A stretch of 11,046 nucleotides of DNA from an uncultured Bacteroidia bacterium (GTDB taxonomy: Bacteria; Bacteroidota; Bacteroidia; Bacteroidales; UBA932): the NCBI GenBank assembly GCA_902766985.1, contig CACXFP010000098.1:1-11046 (forward strand), given 5' to 3'. Below, in pieces: positions 1-7,588 of this stretch. The translations under genes were made by a program, and so were the position numbers. The number at the start of each line of letters is the position of its first letter. Position 1 is the first letter of the stretch. Under the pieces are notes generated by a model, which did not search any database, was not told the DNA's origin, and worked only from the letters and a program-made list of their open reading frames with translations.

Positions 1-924
1 GAAGGCACTCCGAGCGTCAGGACTGAGCACATGACGGTGGTCCTGCTCGATGCATGGGCAAAGGGAATCAGGGACATCAGCCTGTCGGAGTACTTTGATG
101 ACATAAAGAAGGAGGCCCAGAGGAGGATGTCGGAGCATATTTCGGCGGACTACACCATGGAGACCATCCTGGACGTGTGGGCGGTTTCGAAGATCGCATC
201 CGCCATCGGCAGGGAAGATGACGCTATCTGGTTCGGGGAGAAGGCGGAATCCATGTTCAGGGAGACCTGGGGCAGGGAATTCATGACGATAGCTCCCAAT
301 TACCTGATAGTCGAGGACGAGGGCCTTTATGAAGGCACCCGCTGGCAGTACCGCTGGGCCCTTCCGCAGTACCTTCCCGTCATGGAGGAAATGCACGGTA
401 AGGGCACCTTGCTCGACGAACTGAAATATTTCTTCGCCCATGACCTGTACAACCAGGGTAATGAGCCGGATATCCACGTGCCGTTCCTGTTCAACCGCCT
501 TGGGGCTCCGGAATGTTCGCAGGAAATAGTCCGCAAACTGCTCACCAAAGACATGGTCCACCGCTACGGCACTCACGGCGAATTCCCTGTGCCGTATTTC
601 GGAAAGACCTTCAAGAACGATCCCGAAGGATTCATCCCCGAGATGGACGATGATGACGGTACGATGAGCGCTTGGTACGTGTTCGCAAGTATGGGCCTCT
701 ATCCCATGATAGTAGGAAGCGAGATGTATGAACTGACCTCGCCTATTTTCGATGAGGTGAGCATCAACTTTGAGAACGGCCGGAAGGTGAAGATAGTTGC
801 CAGAGGCCGGAGGAATCCGGATGACACTATCAGGAAAATCACCTGGAATGGCATGGAAATCACTGACTACCAGATAGCTCACAGCCAGCTGGCACAGGGA
901 GGTGAACTGGTGTTCGAGTATTGA
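1..924 (+). CDS. GH92 alpha-mannosidase, 3' part (5' end outside window)
   Basis: The frame is open from base 1, so the ATG at 31 is internal and 307 C-terminal residues of a protein usually near 750 are visible. The family comprises Ca2+-dependent inverting exo-alpha-mannosidases, exported to the periplasm or cell surface, that trim mannose from N-glycans or mannans. Numbering from base 1, visible landmarks are EGTRWQY (Glu111, the probable general acid), GNEP (Glu155, probable substrate-binding loop) and an Asp run 216-219 followed by GTMSAWYVF, which matches the family's general-base motif D-x-D-x-G-(Q/T)-M-S-A-W. A C-terminal beta domain follows. The usual GNAWQY...VPHD stretch reads GTRWQY...LPQY here, so this is a divergent member, and the terminal linkage it cleaves cannot be predicted. 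It converges with the second GH92 gene with 13 bp between stops. The family call is firm; the exact specificity is open. Confidence 0.88.
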   Translation, partial: EGTPSVRTEHMTVVLLDAWAKGIRDISLSEYFDDIKKEAQRRMSEHISADYTMETILDVWAVSKIASAIGREDDAIWFGEKAESMFRETWGREFMTIAPNYLIVEDEGLYEGTRWQYRWALPQYLPVMEEMHGKGTLLDELKYFFAHDLYNQGNEPDIHVPFLFNRLGAPECSQEIVRKLLTKDMVHRYGTHGEFPVPYFGKTFKNDPEGFIPEMDDDDGTMSAWYVFASMGLYPMIVGSEMYELTSPIFDEVSINFENGRKVKIVARGRRNPDDTIRKITWNGMEITDYQIAHSQLAQGGELVFEY

Positions 925-937
925 ACATCAGGCTACC

Positions 938-3298
938 TTAATCTTGCGGCGTATCCGTCAGCGATATTTTGAGCCTGCCCCCGTCGCATACATCTGCAAA
1001 TTTCAGTTTGGGGGCGCTTAACTGCTTTCCGTTCAGGAGCATACTGCCGATGTAAAGGTCCTGTGCGGAGCCTCTGGTTGCAGTGATGATGAACTTGCGT
1101 CCTTTGTAATAATTCCTGTTCAGCCTGATTCTCACCTTGTCGAAGACAGGGGAGCCGATGCTGAACGTAGGGTCGGCTGAAGTCAGTCCCTTTACGTCGA
1201 ACAGTCCGATCGAAGACATTACATACCAGGCTCCAAGCTGTCCCTGGTCTTCGTCCTGTCCATATCCGTATCCGTGTATTCCTTCGGTGGCATAGAACTC
1301 GTCAAGAATCGCCCTGACCCATTTCTGTGTCAATGACGGCTTGCCGGCATCGTTGAATAGCCAGGAAATGTGGAGGCAAGGCTGGTTGCCATGGTTGTAG
1401 AGAGTGCGAAGTCCCGCAAAGGCCCCAACTTCCGTGCCTCCGCTGAATATCTTTGGCCTTGAAAGTGTGAAAATGCTGTCGAGTCTGGCGTTGAAGGTGT
1501 CTTTCCCGACTTTGGCGATGAGACTTTCGACATCGTGCGGGACATAGAACGTATATTGCCAGGCATTTCCTTCCTGAAAACCGCGCCATACCTGCATAGG
1601 GTCGAAATTGTCTATGAAACGGCCGTCCTTAAGCCTTGGGCGTACGAAATCCACACTGTCGTCATAGATGCGTTCCCATCCCTTCGCTAGGCTGTTCAGT
1701 TTCTCGCAGTCCTGTCCGCGGCCTGCCTGCTGCGCGAACTGGGCCAGCGCATAGGCGGAAAACGCATATTCCAGTGTATGTGAAGCCGAGAACATGAAGG
1801 TCTCGTCCGGACCGTCTCCACTCTCCATGTGCGGAACATAGCCGTACTCTACAAACTGCTCTGTGTCAGATTTTCCGGCTCCGAGAGGGCGGTCCTTTCC
1901 CTCGAGCTCGTTTTTCCTGCAAGCTTCGTAGGCCAGGTCCGTATCGAAGTCGCGTATCCCGCACTGGAATGCCGCGTCAATCATGAGTGACAGCTGGTTT
2001 GTTCCGACTCCGGAGACAAAGCGGGAGTTGGCGAGTCCGTCGCCAAGCCACCCGCAGTCCTTGTATACCTGCAGATGCGAACTGATGAATTCCGACAGTC
2101 GTTCCGGGTATGCCATTGCCCATACCTGGGTCAGATTCCATTGTGCGCCCCACATCGCATCCGTGTTGTACATCCTGAATGCGGGGCGTCCGTTTTTAAG
2201 GGAAACCCTGCCGACGGTTCCGTCGTGTTTCGGATAGTCTCCGTTAATGTCACTGCATATCCCGCGTCCCAGGAGGGCGTGGTACAATCCTGTGTAGAAC
2301 TTTGTCTTGTCTTCTTTCGATGCGGATTCAACGCTTATCCTTCCGAGATATTTGTTCCAGGTCTTTTCCGCCCGCTTCCTGGCCTTGTCGAATGTAAGGC
2401 CGTGCGTTTCCATATCCAGGTTGTTCCTGGCGTTTTCGACAGAAGTATATGATATCCCGACCCTTACGGTCACAGTCTCTCCCTTGTGTGTCGGGAATTC
2501 CAGATACAGGCCGGCTCCTCTGCCGGAGGCTTTTACCGCTCCTTCGGCGATGCCTGTTCCATCGAATGATCCGCAGGAGGTTGTCTTTTTGTCCAGTTTC
2601 GCCGAAAAATAAATGGGAACCTCCGCTCCTGCCTGATATTTCTTGACGTATTCCGGAAGGGTTATGACCCACCCTTCCACAGTTCCGTCCGGGAGGAGTT
2701 CGACGGATGCATCCTTCACGGCACCGCTTTCGCCCATCCGGTTTCCAATATTGAAGATAATGCGGGAAGCCTGATCCTGGGGGAAGGTAAACCTTTCATA
2801 GGCAACCCTTTCAGTGGAAGTAAGCTCGGCCAGGATGCCGTAGTCTTTCAGCAGGACGGAATAATATCCGGGCCTTACTGTCTCTTCTTCGTGGCTGAAT
2901 GCTGAACGGTATCCTTTCGGGCCAGTGCCGTCAGGGCGTCCAGGGACGTTGACGCTGGTTCCTTTTCCTGTCGTGGCCATGAGGGTTATACCTCCAACCT
3001 GGAATTCGTGCACGCAGGGGAAACCCTCTATTGATGTGTCGCGGTAGTCATAACCGGTTGCTTCCCAGCCGCTTCTGTTGCCAAGATGCCCGTTGGTCGA
3101 AGGACCAGGCTTGGCCATTCCGAAAGGCAGGGCTCCTGGCGCGAAGTGGAAATAGCGGCAGTGCGCGGTGCCGATGCGGGGTTCTACGTAACCGGAAGGT
3201 CCGGAATTCCCGCACGAGGCCGGGAACGGGTTCGCAATAAGGATGATGGTTGTGATGGCCAGAATGATGCTCTTGCCTGTCATTGCTGGATTACTCAT
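938..3298 (-). CDS. GH92 family exo-alpha-mannosidase-like glycosidase, exported
   Basis: This is a complete 786-residue protein, normal length for GH92. The N-terminus carries a hydrophobic signal segment (about residues 9-28). Cys29 after Pro-Ala-Ser could be a loose lipobox, so periplasmic release or lipid anchoring are both possible. The mature protein opens with the family signature V-E-P-R-I-G-T and APGALPFGMAKPGPST (beta-sandwich domain, about 36-290), followed by the helical catalytic domain. Catalytic landmarks are EGNAWQY with Glu576 (probable general acid), VPHD at 586-589, GNQP at 637-640 and QDEDQGQLGAWYV, with Asp682 and Asp684 as probable general bases. The GNQP motif is normally GNEP or HEP, so Gln639 is unusual. 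The gene is last in a probable operon, 25 bp after the EamA gene. A second in-frame ATG at 3283 would give a tidier signal peptide (MTGKS...) and could be the true start. The linkage cleaved is unknown. Confidence 0.92.
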   Translation of the reverse strand: MSNPAMTGKSIILAITTIILIANPFPASCGNSGPSGYVEPRIGTAHCRYFHFAPGALPFGMAKPGPSTNGHLGNRSGWEATGYDYRDTSIEGFPCVHEFQVGGITLMATTGKGTSVNVPGRPDGTGPKGYRSAFSHEEETVRPGYYSVLLKDYGILAELTSTERVAYERFTFPQDQASRIIFNIGNRMGESGAVKDASVELLPDGTVEGWVITLPEYVKKYQAGAEVPIYFSAKLDKKTTSCGSFDGTGIAEGAVKASGRGAGLYLEFPTHKGETVTVRVGISYTSVENARNNLDMETHGLTFDKARKRAEKTWNKYLGRISVESASKEDKTKFYTGLYHALLGRGICSDINGDYPKHDGTVGRVSLKNGRPAFRMYNTDAMWGAQWNLTQVWAMAYPERLSEFISSHLQVYKDCGWLGDGLANSRFVSGVGTNQLSLMIDAAFQCGIRDFDTDLAYEACRKNELEGKDRPLGAGKSDTEQFVEYGYVPHMESGDGPDETFMFSASHTLEYAFSAYALAQFAQQAGRGQDCEKLNSLAKGWERIYDDSVDFVRPRLKDGRFIDNFDPMQVWRGFQEGNAWQYTFYVPHDVESLIAKVGKDTFNARLDSIFTLSRPKIFSGGTEVGAFAGLRTLYNHGNQPCLHISWLFNDAGKPSLTQKWVRAILDEFYATEGIHGYGYGQDEDQGQLGAWYVMSSIGLFDVKGLTSADPTFSIGSPVFDKVRIRLNRNYYKGRKFIITATRGSAQDLYIGSMLLNGKQLSAPKLKFADVCDGGRLKISLTDTPQD

Positions 3299-3323
3299 CG
3301 GATGGACAAGGTTTGGAGAGTTT

Positions 3324-4259
3324 CTATATCAAGAAGAAAAGCGCGACCCCGATCATGCTCACGGTAACGCCAAGGATTTCTTTTGGTTTGATTTTTTGCT
3401 TGTAGATGAAGGCGTAGGGGAACAGGATAAGCACGGGGGTGAGCGCCATCAGGGTTGAAGCGATTCCTGCGTTGGCGTATCTAACGGCCATCAGGGAGAG
3501 GGATACTCCGAGCACAGGGCCGAACAGGGTCATTATCAGGACATATTTCATACCTGTCTTGTCTTTGGCCGCGGTGACCAGGCGTGGAAGGTCTTTCTGC
3601 AATGCCATGATGAGGAAGAAACCGGCTCCTCCTATTATCGCCCTGATCATCGTCGAAGCGAATGGCAGCATGGTTCCGGTCAGCACCGGAGCAGAGGCAG
3701 GCATCGCTTCGGCATAATGCTGCATACCCACTTTGCTCAGCACCAGACCGACTCCCTGACCGAGTCCGGCTCCCAGCCCGAGCAGAATGCCTTTGACCGG
3801 GAGCGTAAACGAAATGTGCCTGTCTGGGTTCCGGCTCAGGATAGATATGGCGATTCCGCTTAATGTGACAGCCATGGCCAGTCCGGCTTTCCAGGTGAGG
3901 CTTTCCCCCAGGATCGCCCAACCCGCAACGGCAGCCATCGGAGGAGCCAGTGTCATGAACAGCTGGCCGAAACGGGCTCCGATGCTGAGGTAGCAGTTGA
4001 AAAGGCACCAGTCTCCGAAGACGTATCCCACCAAGGCCGAAAGCGACAGCCATAACCAGGCCTTCCCGTTTGCATATACGGGATAAGGTCTGCCTACGGT
4101 TACCCAGAGCATGACGCCTAGGAAAAGGGTGGCCAGCACCAGGCGCAGCACATTCGCCGACATGGAGCCGAGGCGGTGGCTGGCCTTGTCCGCATTAAGT
4201 GCAGTGACGGTCCAGAGTACCGCCACGAGTAGGGAGATCAATTCGCCGATATGGCTCAT
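3324..4259 (-). CDS. EamA/DMT-superfamily permease
   Basis: This 311-residue integral inner-membrane protein has about ten hydrophobic segments arranged as two EamA repeats, the usual size and topology of drug/metabolite transporters. The first repeat contains the recognisable stretch GDWCLFNCYLSIGARFGQ followed by LAPPMAAVAGW and ILGESLTW, typical of EamA domains. The second repeat ends with ANAGIASTLMALTPVLILF and a C-terminal hydrophobic helix. Family members move amino acids, sugars, nucleotides or other small metabolites, usually as exporters or exchangers, and the substrate cannot be read from sequence. The gene begins 22 bp after the DPP5-like peptidase stop and ends 25 bp before the GH92 start, so co-transcription is likely. 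Context allows a role in handling peptide or sugar products, but this is inference. The chosen ATG gives a first helix at the very N-terminus (HIGELISLLVAVLWTV), as expected for this family. Confidence 0.9.
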   Translation of the reverse strand: MSHIGELISLLVAVLWTVTALNADKASHRLGSMSANVLRLVLATLFLGVMLWVTVGRPYPVYANGKAWLWLSLSALVGYVFGDWCLFNCYLSIGARFGQLFMTLAPPMAAVAGWAILGESLTWKAGLAMAVTLSGIAISILSRNPDRHISFTLPVKGILLGLGAGLGQGVGLVLSKVGMQHYAEAMPASAPVLTGTMLPFASTMIRAIIGGAGFFLIMALQKDLPRLVTAAKDKTGMKYVLIMTLFGPVLGVSLSLMAVRYANAGIASTLMALTPVLILFPYAFIYKQKIKPKEILGVTVSMIGVALFFLI

Positions 4260-4281
4260 GATTCATTGATTGTCAATACTC

Positions 4282-6597
4282 TTACTTGCACCACTTATCG
4301 AGCCACTTGAAGTATTCCTCATGCCAGAACAGCGCATTCTGGGGCTTGAGAATCCAGTGGTTTTCCTCAGGGAAAACTATAAGTTTGGAGGGAACGCCCA
4401 TCATCTGGGCGGCATTGAACGCGGCCATTCCCTGGTCGTAGGGAATCCGGAAGTCCATCATGCCGTGGGTGCAGAGAATGGGAGTGTGCCAGTTGCGGAT
4501 ATTGTTTATGGGGGAGGCGGCGTAGTGCCTTGCCGCCTTGGGTGAATTGCTCCAGGGGGCTCCGGCCTGCTGCAGGCCTCCGAAGGTGATCCCGTCACCG
4601 GCAGGACCGGTTTTCCCTTCTTCATAGGCAAATTCCTTGAGTCCGCCGTTGTCCCAGTTGGGGAACCACATTTCCTCGGTCTCCGCCCACATGTATTTTT
4701 CGTCGAAGATGCCGGCATGGGCGATGAAGCAGTCATACAGGTCGCCGTGGACCCCTTCAAGATAATAGACTGAATATCCGCCATATGAAGCTCCGCAACC
4801 GGCGAGCTTGCCCACATAGGGTTCTTTCTTTAGGTTGCGGCCAGCCGTCATGTAATCCTGCATGTTGAGCCCGGGGTAGTCTCCGGAAATCTCTTCGCAC
4901 CAGGGCTGTCCGAATGCGGTGGTGCCACGGCGGTTGGGCATGGTCACGATATAGCCCTTGGATGCCATCAGACGGTAGTTCCAGCGGTAGCTCCACCCCT
5001 GGTCGAGAGTCCCCTGAGGGCCTCCGAGCAGGATTTCTATGGCGGGCCATGTCTTTTCCGGATCGAATTTGGGAGGATAGAGTATCCAGGTCAGCATCTT
5101 CTTTCCGTCTACGGTCTTCGCCCAGCGGGCCTCGCAGGTTGGGGCGTCAAGTTCTTCGAGGATTTCGTCGTTTTCATGTGAAATCCGCGTGATTGTGGCG
5201 CCCGGGATGACCGGACAGTCTGCATACAGGTATCCGTCGGTAACGATTTCTTCACCGTTGACGGGGTCGATCCTTGTGTTCGGCTTCCTTTCCGTCATCC
5301 GGGCTTCTCCCTGTCCGGGCTTGACGGCTACGAGTTCATTGGGGAACATCAGGGAGCAGTAGCTGGCGAGCAGGGTGCCGTCGGACAGGATGGCGAAGGG
5401 GGAGTCGAAGTTGTACCAGAGGTTCTCTTCCGTGATCCTCGCGACTCCTGAGGCATCGGCCCTGAATATACCCTGAAGGCCCTCGGCGATTGAATTGAAA
5501 TATACGCTCTTGGAGTCAGGGGCCCAAGCGGGGGACGCCGCGTTGTATTTGAACGAGGAGGTCAGCTCGGTGATGTTTGAAGGTTCTCCGTTGTTTGAGA
5601 TATCCGCTGTGAACAGGCGGGTCTTGTCGGCCTCGTATCCGTCCCTCGCCATGCTGATCCATGCCAGGTGACGGCCGTCGGGGCTGAAGACCGGGTCGGT
5701 ATCGTATCCGCCTGCCATGGGGATAACGCGGGTGAATTTGTTCTCAGTGTCGTATATGTAGATTTCAGTATCGGTGGAGAAGGCATAAGCCTTGCCGTTG
5801 AGTTTCTTGCAGGAATAGGCGATGAATTTTCCGTCGGGACTCCAGGACAGCTGCTCGGTCCCTCCGTAAGGCTCGAGGGGCAGCTCGTATCTGGCGGCGT
5901 CTTCCCCGAGGATGTTCGTGGAAGTTTCCGGAGTGATCTTTTCATCGAGGCCGGCAATGAAGGTCTGGGGGAGTTCGGTTACCCAATGGTCCCAATGCCT
6001 GTACATGAGGTCCTCGGTGACATAGGCCTGCGCCAGGTTCATGGTCACGTCCATATCCTTGGGACTTGTGACTTTAGGATTGGGGACTGTGCTGATATAA
6101 AGCAGCTTGTCCCCTGTCGGAGCGATTGTGAAACCGCTGATTCCGGCGCTGACGTCACTGATGCAGGATTTTCTGTCCATGTCCAGGACCCCGTCAGCAA
6201 AGGGAGCCTTCCATATCTGGCCTCCCTGGATGAAAAGGATTTCCTTCCCGTCTTTGGACCATCTGGCGTTGGAAATGCTTTTCCCTTCCTTGGTCAGCTG
6301 GATCTTGTTGCTTCCGTCCGTGTTGGAGACGAAGAGGTTGCGGCATGTACGGTTGCCGGACAGGGAGGTGTAGCTGACGCCGTAGAGGATCTTCGTGCCG
6401 TCGGGGGAGAGCTGGGGGTCGGACAGCCTTCCGAGGTAGAGCATGATTCCAGGGGTCATCTTCCGGTTGGGCACCTTGATATTCCTGGGCCCTGTATAAC
6501 CTTCCTGGGCCCTTTCGGTTTTTTCGGGGGAGTTGCTGCAGCTGAACGTAATCATGAGCGAGACCGCGAGAGCGGCAAATGATAGGAGTTTTTTCAT
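4282..6597 (-). CDS. dpp5: S9-family dipeptidyl-peptidase 5-like lipoprotein
   Basis: The protein has 771 residues from the ATG at 6597. That start gives a clean signal peptide MKKLLSFAALAVSLMITFSC with Cys20 as probable lipidation site; the longer reading from a TTG at 6690 adds non-signal sequence overlapping the WYL gene. The N-terminal half is a beta-propeller with repeated S-P-D-G blades (LSPDGTKILY, WSPDGKFIAYS, FSPDGRHLAWIS). The C-terminal half is an alpha/beta-hydrolase with Ser604 in GASYGG, Asp715 in HGMMDFRIP and His747 in EENHW. The strings WSYRWNYRLMA, PNRRG, ISGDYPG, ETEEMWFPNWD and GVPSKL closely match my memory of Porphyromonas gingivalis DPP5, which removes dipeptides from peptide N-termini. 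Relative to that enzyme there is a Gly-rich insertion at about 650-685, and the HGGP-type motif reads LGGPQ. It sits 7 bp after the WYL stop in the probable operon. The S9 call is very secure; the exact DPP5 specificity is likely. Confidence 0.92.
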   Translation of the reverse strand: MKKLLSFAALAVSLMITFSCSNSPEKTERAQEGYTGPRNIKVPNRKMTPGIMLYLGRLSDPQLSPDGTKILYGVSYTSLSGNRTCRNLFVSNTDGSNKIQLTKEGKSISNARWSKDGKEILFIQGGQIWKAPFADGVLDMDRKSCISDVSAGISGFTIAPTGDKLLYISTVPNPKVTSPKDMDVTMNLAQAYVTEDLMYRHWDHWVTELPQTFIAGLDEKITPETSTNILGEDAARYELPLEPYGGTEQLSWSPDGKFIAYSCKKLNGKAYAFSTDTEIYIYDTENKFTRVIPMAGGYDTDPVFSPDGRHLAWISMARDGYEADKTRLFTADISNNGEPSNITELTSSFKYNAASPAWAPDSKSVYFNSIAEGLQGIFRADASGVARITEENLWYNFDSPFAILSDGTLLASYCSLMFPNELVAVKPGQGEARMTERKPNTRIDPVNGEEIVTDGYLYADCPVIPGATITRISHENDEILEELDAPTCEARWAKTVDGKKMLTWILYPPKFDPEKTWPAIEILLGGPQGTLDQGWSYRWNYRLMASKGYIVTMPNRRGTTAFGQPWCEEISGDYPGLNMQDYMTAGRNLKKEPYVGKLAGCGASYGGYSVYYLEGVHGDLYDCFIAHAGIFDEKYMWAETEEMWFPNWDNGGLKEFAYEEGKTGPAGDGITFGGLQQAGAPWSNSPKAARHYAASPINNIRNWHTPILCTHGMMDFRIPYDQGMAAFNAAQMMGVPSKLIVFPEENHWILKPQNALFWHEEYFKWLDKWCK

Positions 6598-6604
6598 TAT
6601 GTAA

Positions 6605-7519
6605 CTATTTGTCATTATCATATTTCGAGGCGGCTGACCGGAGTTCCAGGGCAACGGCTTCCCTGACTGACCGTGGTTCGAGCACTTCAATCCTCGGCCC
6701 GTACCGGCACAGGTTCATTATGAGGTTGTCGTTCGGGATGACCCTTATCCTGAAGTGGACCGATCCGTCACCAGAAGGGATTTCGGCCTGGCTGTGATGG
6801 ATGGGAAGGTCCCTGAGATAAGAGGCTTCCCTTTCATTTGTCCGGAAAACGATGGTCTCGGTCTTCTGGCCTTTTTCCGGAAGATATACGCCGTAGCTAT
6901 CGTGGAAAATGTCTTCAACGTCAAATCCTTCAGGGAGGGTGAACTTCCTGCCGGGAAGCTCCAGCGACCGTATCCTGTCAAGGGCGTAAACCCTGGTTTC
7001 CCCGGCTTCTTCGGAGAATCCTACCGCATACCACCTGCGGTCGAATTCTTTAACGGCGTATGGATGCAGATGACGGATCTCGGCGTCCTGACTGCCGTAT
7101 TTCCGGTATTCTATCTTTATTACGGAGTTTCCTTTCATCGCTTCCATGAGCAGGGGGAGGAGCCTGTGCCCGGAGGGGACATCCTCGACCGATACCCTTC
7201 CGGACAGTCTTTCTTTTCCGAGGGTTAGGAGGTTGTTTACCGTGAAAGTATCTATCAGCCACTCCTTTGAAGCGCTGATGTCAACGGCGTCTTCGGCGAA
7301 TGGGATGTAATAAGCGTTTCGGCTGCGGTTGCATCTGATGCTTATGCCGAAGATGTCTTCGATGGCCTGTCGGTGATTGTTGAAGGAACTGCGGGAATAA
7401 TCTTCGTCGAAAGTGTCGGAATACCTGGAAACAAGTTCATCCAGGGTCAGGCCTTCCGGCCCTGCCAGACGCAGGGTCTCGATGAGCCAGAGGTATTTCC
7501 TGATCAGTTCTCCAACCAT
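6605..7519 (-). CDS. WYL-domain transcriptional regulator
   Basis: The protein has 304 residues from the ATG at 7519; a longer reading from 7822 would run through the promoter region and into recG antisense, so it is rejected. Residues 1-75 form a winged helix-turn-helix (IRKYLWLIETLRLAG, then SSFNNHRQAIEDIFGI as probable recognition region). A WYL domain follows at about 132-210, with HPYAV at 152-156, RRWYAVG at 161-167 (the eponymous motif read as W-Y-A) and LDRI at 180-183. The C-terminal WCX part (about 220-300) ends with the typical RIEVLEPRSVREAVALEL. WYL proteins bind nucleic acid or ligand through the WYL fold and act as repressors or activators, often of their own operon or of DNA-damage and defence genes. 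This one is the first gene of a probable four-gene operon and is divergent from recG. Binding to the inverted repeat at 7544-7582 is a reasonable inference. No ligand can be predicted. Confidence 0.92.
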   Translation of the reverse strand: MVGELIRKYLWLIETLRLAGPEGLTLDELVSRYSDTFDEDYSRSSFNNHRQAIEDIFGISIRCNRSRNAYYIPFAEDAVDISASKEWLIDTFTVNNLLTLGKERLSGRVSVEDVPSGHRLLPLLMEAMKGNSVIKIEYRKYGSQDAEIRHLHPYAVKEFDRRWYAVGFSEEAGETRVYALDRIRSLELPGRKFTLPEGFDVEDIFHDSYGVYLPEKGQKTETIVFRTNEREASYLRDLPIHHSQAEIPSGDGSVHFRIRVIPNDNLIMNLCRYGPRIEVLEPRSVREAVALELRSAASKYDNDK

Positions 7520-7544
7520 CCCGCCGTGATGACTTGATTGGATA

Positions 7545-7552
7545 CAAATATA
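7545..7552 (-). promoter_or_regulatory. Predicted -7 promoter box for the WYL operon
   Basis: Read on the minus strand the bases are TATATTTG, an exact match to the Bacteroidota -7 consensus TAnnTTTG. It lies 25 bp upstream of the WYL gene ATG, which would give a short leader of roughly 20 nt. No clear TTTG -33 element is present at the expected 19-21 bp upstream, so strength is uncertain. The box is part of the left arm of a 10-bp inverted repeat. Confidence 0.6.
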
Positions 7553-7573
7553 ACCATAAAACCGAAATTTATT

Positions 7574-7581
7574 TATATTTG
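7574..7581 (+). promoter_or_regulatory. Predicted -7 promoter box for recG
   Basis: The bases are TATATTTG, again an exact match to TAnnTTTG, facing recG. Only seven bases separate it from the recG ATG at 7589, so transcription from here would start at or very near the start codon and give a leaderless or nearly leaderless message. No clear -33 TTTG is seen at the usual spacing. It may instead be a chance match in AT-rich DNA, or mainly an operator half-site. Confidence 0.45.
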
Positions 7582-7588
7582 TGTATCT

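Larger units (their letters stand above)
938..7519 (-). other. Probable four-gene operon: WYL regulator, DPP5-like peptidase, EamA permease, GH92
   Basis: All four minus-strand genes have intergenic gaps of 7, 22 and 25 bp, too short for separate promoters of the usual Bacteroidota form. The only -7 type box found upstream on this strand lies before the regulator at 7552-7545. No hairpin with a T-tract was seen inside the cluster or after the last gene (925-937 and the adjoining GH92 3' end). Co-transcription is inferred from spacing, not shown. Confidence 0.65.
7544..7582. repeat. 10-bp inverted repeat in the divergent promoter region
   Basis: ACAAATATAA at 7544-7553 is the exact reverse complement of TTATATTTGT at 7573-7582, with 19 bp between the arms. 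Each arm holds a complete -7 box pointing outwards. The arm centres are 29 bp apart, just under three helical turns, so both arms would face roughly the same side of the DNA. It could be a regulator operator, the signature of two divergent promoters, or both. The whole non-coding region is 7520-7588 and nothing else was recognised in it. Confidence 0.6.

Noticed and set aside
977..1018. GCCCCC/GGGGGC pairing downstream of the first GH92 gene as a terminator
   Set aside because: The 6-bp stem has a loop of more than 25 bases and no T-tract follows, so it is probably coincidence in coding DNA.
1366..1404. First idea that Gln639 replaces the catalytic acid, making the GH92 a mannosyl-phosphate hydrolase
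   Set aside because: The spacing to the Asp682/Asp684 base pair and to EGNAWQY fits Glu576 as the acid, so Gln639 more likely sits in the +1 binding site. It is kept only as an alternative to test.
4263..4278. ATTGA/TCAAT hairpin between the DPP5-like and EamA genes
   Set aside because: A 5-bp AT-rich stem without a T-tract is too weak to support any function.
5668..6582. 304-codon plus-strand open frame opposite the DPP5-like gene
   Set aside because: It is a shadow of the propeller-encoding region. The translation is rich in Gly, Val and Asp from the complement of repeated codons and shows no domain.
6598..6690. N-terminal extension of the DPP5-like protein from a TTG codon
   Set aside because: It would bury the signal peptide and overlap the WYL gene. 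MKKLLSFAALAVS starting at 6597 is a standard lipoprotein signal.
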